A stretch of 64,000 nt of DNA from Lachnoanaerobaculum sanguinis (GTDB taxonomy: Bacteria > Bacillota > Clostridia > Lachnospirales > Lachnospiraceae). The notes below the pieces were generated by a model. It saw only the letters and a program-made list of their open reading frames with translations, had not been told where the DNA came from and did no database searches. Position numbers and translations under genes: made by a program. The stretch is from positions 62,001 through 126,000 of the forward strand of contig NZ_BTHK01000005.1 of NCBI RefSeq assembly GCF_033242365.1. The letters are read 5' to 3'. Positions 59,990 through 64,000 of this stretch are shown one piece after another (the first letter of the stretch is position 1; each line of letters begins with the position of its first letter).

Positions 59990-60683
59990 GTTTTTCCAAT
60001 CTCCCTCTAAGTAATGTAAGTACACTAAGTATTATAATCATTGAAGGAATGATAAAGTTTGTACCTTTAAAAATTATCAGACATATAAACGAAATAAAAA
60101 GTCCGATTACAGAGGCGCTGTGATCCTTTTCTTTAAGCCAATTTTCAAGGAATATAACCACAAAGAGTGCAGTCATAACAAATTCTATTCCTTTGGTATC
60201 AAAGGGGATAAAGCTTCCGAATATTCCGCCTATAGTAGCACCTGCTACCCAATATATCTGGTTTAACATGGTTACAAAGAACATAAACAAGCCCCTGTCA
60301 ATGTCTTTCGGAACATCTACCGTGGCATTAATTGAGAAGGACTCATCACACATGCCGTAAATTAAATAAAGTTTCTTCCATCCCGGAATATTATATTTTT
60401 CAAGCATTGAAAGACCGTAGAATAAATGTCTTGCATTTATCATAAGTGTAAGGAAGAAGATGTTTACAGGATCAAAGCTCCCAAGCAACCATGAAACGGT
60501 AGCAAACTCCACAGAGCCTGCAAATATAATAAAACTCATAAACATCGGATAGTAAAATTTAAAACCGGATTGATTCATATATATGCCATAGGCAATACCT
60601 AAGAATAAAAATCCGGCCAAAATAGGGATTGTATTTGGAAATGCCGCAAAGAAAGCGGCCTTTATCTTATTTTTAGAAACCAT
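59982..60683 (-). CDS. azlC: AzlC-family branched-chain amino-acid exporter
   Basis: A 233-residue membrane protein with the AzlC signature FPNTIPILAGFLFLGIAYGI at the N-terminus and about six to eight helices. Together with AzlD it exports branched-chain amino acids or analogues. The ATG at 60683 is preceded by AAGGAG. Confidence 0.93.
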   Translation of the reverse strand: MVSKNKIKAAFFAAFPNTIPILAGFLFLGIAYGIYMNQSGFKFYYPMFMSFIIFAGSVEFATVSWLLGSFDPVNIFFLTLMINARHLFYGLSMLEKYNIPGWKKLYLIYGMCDESFSINATVDVPKDIDRGLFMFFVTMLNQIYWVAGATIGGIFGSFIPFDTKGIEFVMTALFVVIFLENWLKEKDHSASVIGLFISFICLIIFKGTNFIIPSMIIILSVLTLLRGRLEKHE

Positions 60684-60743
60684 AAAAACTCCTTGTAAAT
60701 TAAATCAAGATACAAGTTTACTACCCGAATATAAAAAAATCAA

Positions 60744-60778
60744 TAAAAAATGTATACCCGCATGATATGGGTATACAT
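60744..60778 (-). terminator. Terminator of the flavodiiron gene
   Basis: ATGTATACCC (60750-60759) pairs perfectly with GGGTATACAT (60769-60778). On the minus strand the stem is followed by TTTTTTATTG. Confidence 0.88.
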
Positions 60779-60789
60779 ATAAAAACATT

Positions 60790-62001
60790 TTATTTCTTCA
60801 AACACTCAACAATCTTGTCAGCCATTGCAACTACATCGGCGTATTGATCCTCTGTAAGGAGAGATTTGATGCTGATTGTTTCCTCGGCAATATTTACCTT
60901 CTTTAACTGACCTATAATCTCACGCATGCTCTTGCCTGCAGTAAGAGCCCATGAACCGTTCTCAACCACGAAAACATCTCTGTTCTGGAAGTTATGTGCA
61001 ACAAGGTCCATAAGAAAGTTTTCCATAGGAGTGAAAAGTCCGCCATTGTAAGAAGAAGAAGCAAATACAAGTACCCTTGCTCTGAAAGCTTCTGAAAGGA
61101 GGTAAGATACATCAATTGATGAAATATCAAGAACCTTTGTATTTCTGATACCTCTTTGTGCTACCAGAGTGGCAAGTAATGTTGAAAATTCTTCTGTATG
61201 TCCGTAAACGGAACCTGAGAAGATAACCACCTCATCATCCTCAGGAGAATATGAACCCCAAGTCTGATACTTTTTGAAACATGCAAGTATATCTTCTTTT
61301 CTTCTATAAATAGGACCGTGAAGTGAACAGATAAGCTCTATATCCAAATCGGCAAGTTTCTTTAATATATTTAATACCTGTAATCCGAACTTTCCAACAA
61401 TATTTGCATAATATCTTCTGGATTCGGGATACCACTCGCATTCATAATTCAATTCATCTGCGAATATATTTCCTGAGAGTGCACCGAAGCAACCGAAAGC
61501 ATCTGAAGAGAAAAGCGCTTTTGATTTCTCATCATATACCATCATTACCTCAGGCCAGTGAACCATCGGAGCAAAATAAAATTTAAATGTATGCTTGCCT
61601 GTGCTCAATGTGTCGCCTTCTTTTACTTCCAAGAATCTGTGGTCCAAAGAGAAGTCAAAGAACTGACCGATCATTGTCTTAATCTTTGCATTACCTACTA
61701 TCATCATTTCAGGATGCATATTTAAAAGATCGCCCAAAGTAGCCGCATGGTCAGGCTCCATATGTGTTATTACTACGTAGTCAAGGGGTCTGTCACCAAG
61801 TGTTGCCTTTAAGTTCTCAAAGAATACTTCCTCTACAGATCTGTCAACAGAGTCAAAGAGTACAGTTTTTTCATCCAATATAACATATGAGTTGTAAGAC
61901 ATTCCGTTCGGAATAGGATAGGCATTCTCAAAAAGTCTCTGCCTTCTGTCACTTCCACCTACATAATATAAATTGTCCTTAATACATTGTTCCTGATGCA
62001 T
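60790..62001 (-). CDS. fprA: Flavodiiron protein (FprA-type A flavoprotein)
   Basis: A 403-residue enzyme reducing O2 to water or NO to N2O, protecting anaerobes. The N-terminal metallo-beta-lactamase-fold domain holds the di-iron site: His 80, Glu 82, Asp 84, His 85 in THMEPDHAATLG, with further ligands in MVHWPEVMMVYD, SSDAFGCFG and SLHGPIYR. The C-terminal flavodoxin domain begins VVIFSGSVYGHTEEFSTLL. Monocistronic. With the hemerythrin operon it supports an anaerobe exposed to transient oxygen. Confidence 0.96.
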   Translation of the reverse strand: MHQEQCIKDNLYYVGGSDRRQRLFENAYPIPNGMSYNSYVILDEKTVLFDSVDRSVEEVFFENLKATLGDRPLDYVVITHMEPDHAATLGDLLNMHPEMMIVGNAKIKTMIGQFFDFSLDHRFLEVKEGDTLSTGKHTFKFYFAPMVHWPEVMMVYDEKSKALFSSDAFGCFGALSGNIFADELNYECEWYPESRRYYANIVGKFGLQVLNILKKLADLDIELICSLHGPIYRRKEDILACFKKYQTWGSYSPEDDEVVIFSGSVYGHTEEFSTLLATLVAQRGIRNTKVLDISSIDVSYLLSEAFRARVLVFASSSYNGGLFTPMENFLMDLVAHNFQNRDVFVVENGSWALTAGKSMREIIGQLKKVNIAEETISIKSLLTEDQYADVVAMADKIVECLKK

Positions 62002-62383
62002 AATTCCTCCATATACATTTGCATATATAAAGCAGCCGAAGCTACTATATCATTAAATAACTTATTCTTACTGTTTTACAACTAATAGTATAATGCAAAA
62101 GTTTATATTTGCAAGATTTTTATATAATACAATTTTTTAAAGTTTTATTTTGCTGTGAGTTTTGTGGATTTAATGACTGTAAAAACAAATTTTAACGAAA
62201 ATGGGCGGAATATTGTATACAAGATTTTGTTAAAAATCACTATTATCATCTTTTTAGTAAGAAAATATCAAAAAATCAATGTAAAAGGTAAATAATTTTC
62301 TTTTTTATGCTTTGCTATATTATATGAATATGGTATAATGGTGAGCGGAAAATACAGGAAAATACATATGGAGGTTTTTACGT
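62002..62383. other. 382-bp divergent intergenic region between fprA and ppdK
   Basis: AT-rich gap holding the ppdK promoter at its right end (listed separately) and presumably the fprA promoter near its left end. No reading frame, repeat or RNA fold was recognised in the middle. Confidence 0.5.
62311..62339 (+). promoter_or_regulatory. Promoter of ppdK with extended -10
   Basis: TTTGCT (62311-62316) and TATAAT (62334-62339) are 17 bp apart, and the -10 is extended as TGGTATAAT. It lies about 45 bp before the start, with GGAGG at 62370-62374. Confidence 0.7.
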
Positions 62384-64000
62384 ATGGCAAATAAGTGGGT
62401 ATACCTTTTTACAGAAGGTAACGCAACAATGAGAAATCTTTTGGGTGGTAAGGGTGCAAACCTTGCAGAGATGACAAATCTCGGTTTACCTGTACCTCAG
62501 GGATTCACAATCACAACAGAAGCATGTACTCAGTACTATGAGGACGGCGAGAAGATAAATGATGAGATCATGGGTCAAATCATGGAGAATATTACTAAGA
62601 TGGAAGAAATCACAGGAAAGAAATTCGGTGATAAGGAAAATCCTCTCTTAGTTTCTGTTCGTTCAGGTGCAAGAGCATCTATGCCGGGTATGATGGATAC
62701 AATTCTTAACCTCGGTCTTAACGAAGAGGTTGTAGAGGTTCTGGCTGCAAAGTCAGGTAACCCAAGATGGGCTTATGACTGCTACAGAAGATTTATCCAG
62801 ATGTTCTCAGACGTAGTTATGGAAGTTGGTAAGAAGTATTTTGAGGTTCTTATCGACCAGATGAAAGAGAAAAAGGGAGTTACACAGGACGTTGACCTTA
62901 CAGCTGAAGATTTGAAGGAACTTGCAAATCAGTTCAAGGCTGAGTATAAGTCAAAAATCGGTTCGGATTTCCCTTCAGATCCTAAGGAACAGCTTATGGC
63001 TGCCGTTAAGGCCGTATTCCGTTCATGGGATAACCCACGTGCAAATGTATATCGTCGTGACAATGATATTCCATATTCATGGGGTACAGCAGTTAACGTA
63101 CAGATGATGGCATTCGGTAACATGGGTGATACATCAGGTACAGGTGTTGCATTTACAAGAGATCCTGCTACAGGTGAGAAGAAGCTCATGGGTGAGTTCC
63201 TTATGAACGCTCAGGGTGAGGACGTTGTTGCAGGTGTTCGTACACCACAGCATATCGATCAGTTGAAGGAAGTAATGCCTGACGTTTATAACGAGTTCGT
63301 TGAGATCTGCCATAAGCTTGAGGATCATTACAGAGATATGCAGGATATGGAGTTTACTATCGAGGATAGAAAGCTTTACATGTTGCAGACAAGAAACGGT
63401 AAGAGAACAGCATTTGCCGCACTTAAGATTGCATGTGACCTTGTAGATGAGGGTATGATTGACGAGGCTAAGGCTGTATCAATGATCGAGCCTAGAAACC
63501 TTGATACACTTCTTCACCCTACATTTGATACAGAGGCTGTTAAGAAGGCTACACCTATCGGTAAGGGTCTTGCCGCTTCACCGGGTGCTGCAAGCGGACA
63601 GATCGTATTTACAGCAGAGGATGCCAAGACATGGGCTGATGCAGGTAAGAAGGTTGTTCTTGTAAGACTTGAGACATCACCTGAGGATATCGAGGGTATG
63701 AAGGCTTCACAGGGTATCCTTACAGTTCGTGGAGGTATGACATCACACGCAGCCGTTGTTGCTCGTGGTATGGGTACTTGTTGCGTATCAGGTCTTTCAG
63801 AGATTATTATGGATGAAGAGAACAAGAAGTTCGAGCTCGGCGGAAAGACATTCCACGAGGGAGATGTTATCTCATTCGACGGTACAACAGGAAATGTTTA
63901 TGACGGTGCTATCCCAACTCAGGAAGCTCAGATCGCAGGTGAGTTCGGAAGAATCATGGGATGGGCTGATAAGTATAGAAGACTTAAAGTTCGTACAAAC
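62384..64000 (+). CDS. ppdK: Pyruvate, phosphate dikinase, N-terminal part (cut by window edge)
   Basis: 539 codons are visible of an enzyme usually near 875 residues, converting pyruvate + ATP + Pi and PEP + AMP + PPi. The N-terminal nucleotide domain starts LLGGKGANLAEMTNLGLPVP and contains SVRSGARASMPGMMDTILN. The phosphohistidine domain has GGMTSHAAVVARGMG with His 455, the position known in clostridial PPDK. The PEP/pyruvate barrel begins near the right edge and continues outside. Codon use is strongly biased as for pckA, suggesting high expression. With pckA it controls the PEP node. Confidence 0.97.
   Translation, partial: MANKWVYLFTEGNATMRNLLGGKGANLAEMTNLGLPVPQGFTITTEACTQYYEDGEKINDEIMGQIMENITKMEEITGKKFGDKENPLLVSVRSGARASMPGMMDTILNLGLNEEVVEVLAAKSGNPRWAYDCYRRFIQMFSDVVMEVGKKYFEVLIDQMKEKKGVTQDVDLTAEDLKELANQFKAEYKSKIGSDFPSDPKEQLMAAVKAVFRSWDNPRANVYRRDNDIPYSWGTAVNVQMMAFGNMGDTSGTGVAFTRDPATGEKKLMGEFLMNAQGEDVVAGVRTPQHIDQLKEVMPDVYNEFVEICHKLEDHYRDMQDMEFTIEDRKLYMLQTRNGKRTAFAALKIACDLVDEGMIDEAKAVSMIEPRNLDTLLHPTFDTEAVKKATPIGKGLAASPGAASGQIVFTAEDAKTWADAGKKVVLVRLETSPEDIEGMKASQGILTVRGGMTSHAAVVARGMGTCCVSGLSEIIMDEENKKFELGGKTFHEGDVISFDGTTGNVYDGAIPTQEAQIAGEFGRIMGWADKYRRLKVRTN

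Noticed and set aside
1..64000. CRISPR array, prophage or toxin-antitoxin module
   Set aside because: No regularly spaced repeats, phage structural genes or recognisable toxin-antitoxin pairs were seen on either strand.

Overview
This is an AT-rich, densely packed window with short intergenic gaps, AGGAGG-type ribosome binding sites, frequent TTG/GTG starts, and simple hairpin-plus-T-run terminators. Gene content (ATP-type PEP carboxykinase, pyruvate phosphate dikinase, flavodiiron protein, hemerythrin, MecA, the ssnA/ygfK/hydantoinase set, an ACT-protein/PFL-family pair, choline-binding-type wall repeats) points to a strictly anaerobic Clostridia member, most likely Lachnospiraceae. This is inferred from gene content and style, not from a marker phylogeny.

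Layout. (1) 1-8930: pectin region, with a divergent AraC-type regulator (cut by the left edge), then a probable operon of a MATE exporter, a sugar ABC importer (binding lipoprotein and two permeases, no ATPase), GH105, GH28 and a CE8 pectin methylesterase. None of the three enzymes has a signal peptide, so imported pectin oligomers appear to be processed in the cytoplasm. (2) 8963-10707: a deletion scar joining the front of an aminopeptidase-like gene to the back of a DUF979 (5-oxoproline transporter) gene, followed by intact pyroglutamyl peptidase. (3) 10877-12421: cupin, unknown protein, hemerythrin. (4) 12.5-16.2 kb: accessory stretch with an orphan gene, a GNAT acetyltransferase and a complete IS1182-family element inserted just behind a wall-binding protein gene. 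(5) 17.5-21.9 kb: TroABCD-type metal ABC operon whose last permease is fused to two winged-helix modules and a DtxR-type repressor, with a palindromic operator over its own transcription start. (6) 22-25.5 kb: isomerase-like gene, pckA, mecA, tRNA-Gly. (7) 25.7-38.8 kb: purine/hydantoin and molybdenum island: ssnA, ygfK, hydA, molybdopterin-binding protein, XdhC-like, moaA, MOSC-MogA fusion, modABC, moaC. The molybdenum hydroxylase itself is not in the window. (8) 38.8-52.5 kb: housekeeping genes (RidA, SPFH protein, mgsA, polA, coaE, walJ, ACT/PFL pair, lepB, glgB, MscS). (9) 52.6-58.3 kb: polar amino-acid ABC importer, phosphoglycerate mutase-like protein, DUF1836 regulator, second wall-binding protein. 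(10) 58.3-64 kb: proA, azlCD, flavodiiron protein, and the 5' part of ppdK cut by the right edge.

The most unusual feature is the self-contained metal uptake operon that carries its repressor as the cytoplasmic tail of a membrane permease, with two substitutions at the usual primary metal site. Next are the deletion scar, the reordered XdhC-like protein, the hydroxylase-free molybdenum island, and a set of unexplained palindromes at 52.5-52.7 kb and 57.05 kb. No CRISPR array, prophage or rRNA operon was seen.
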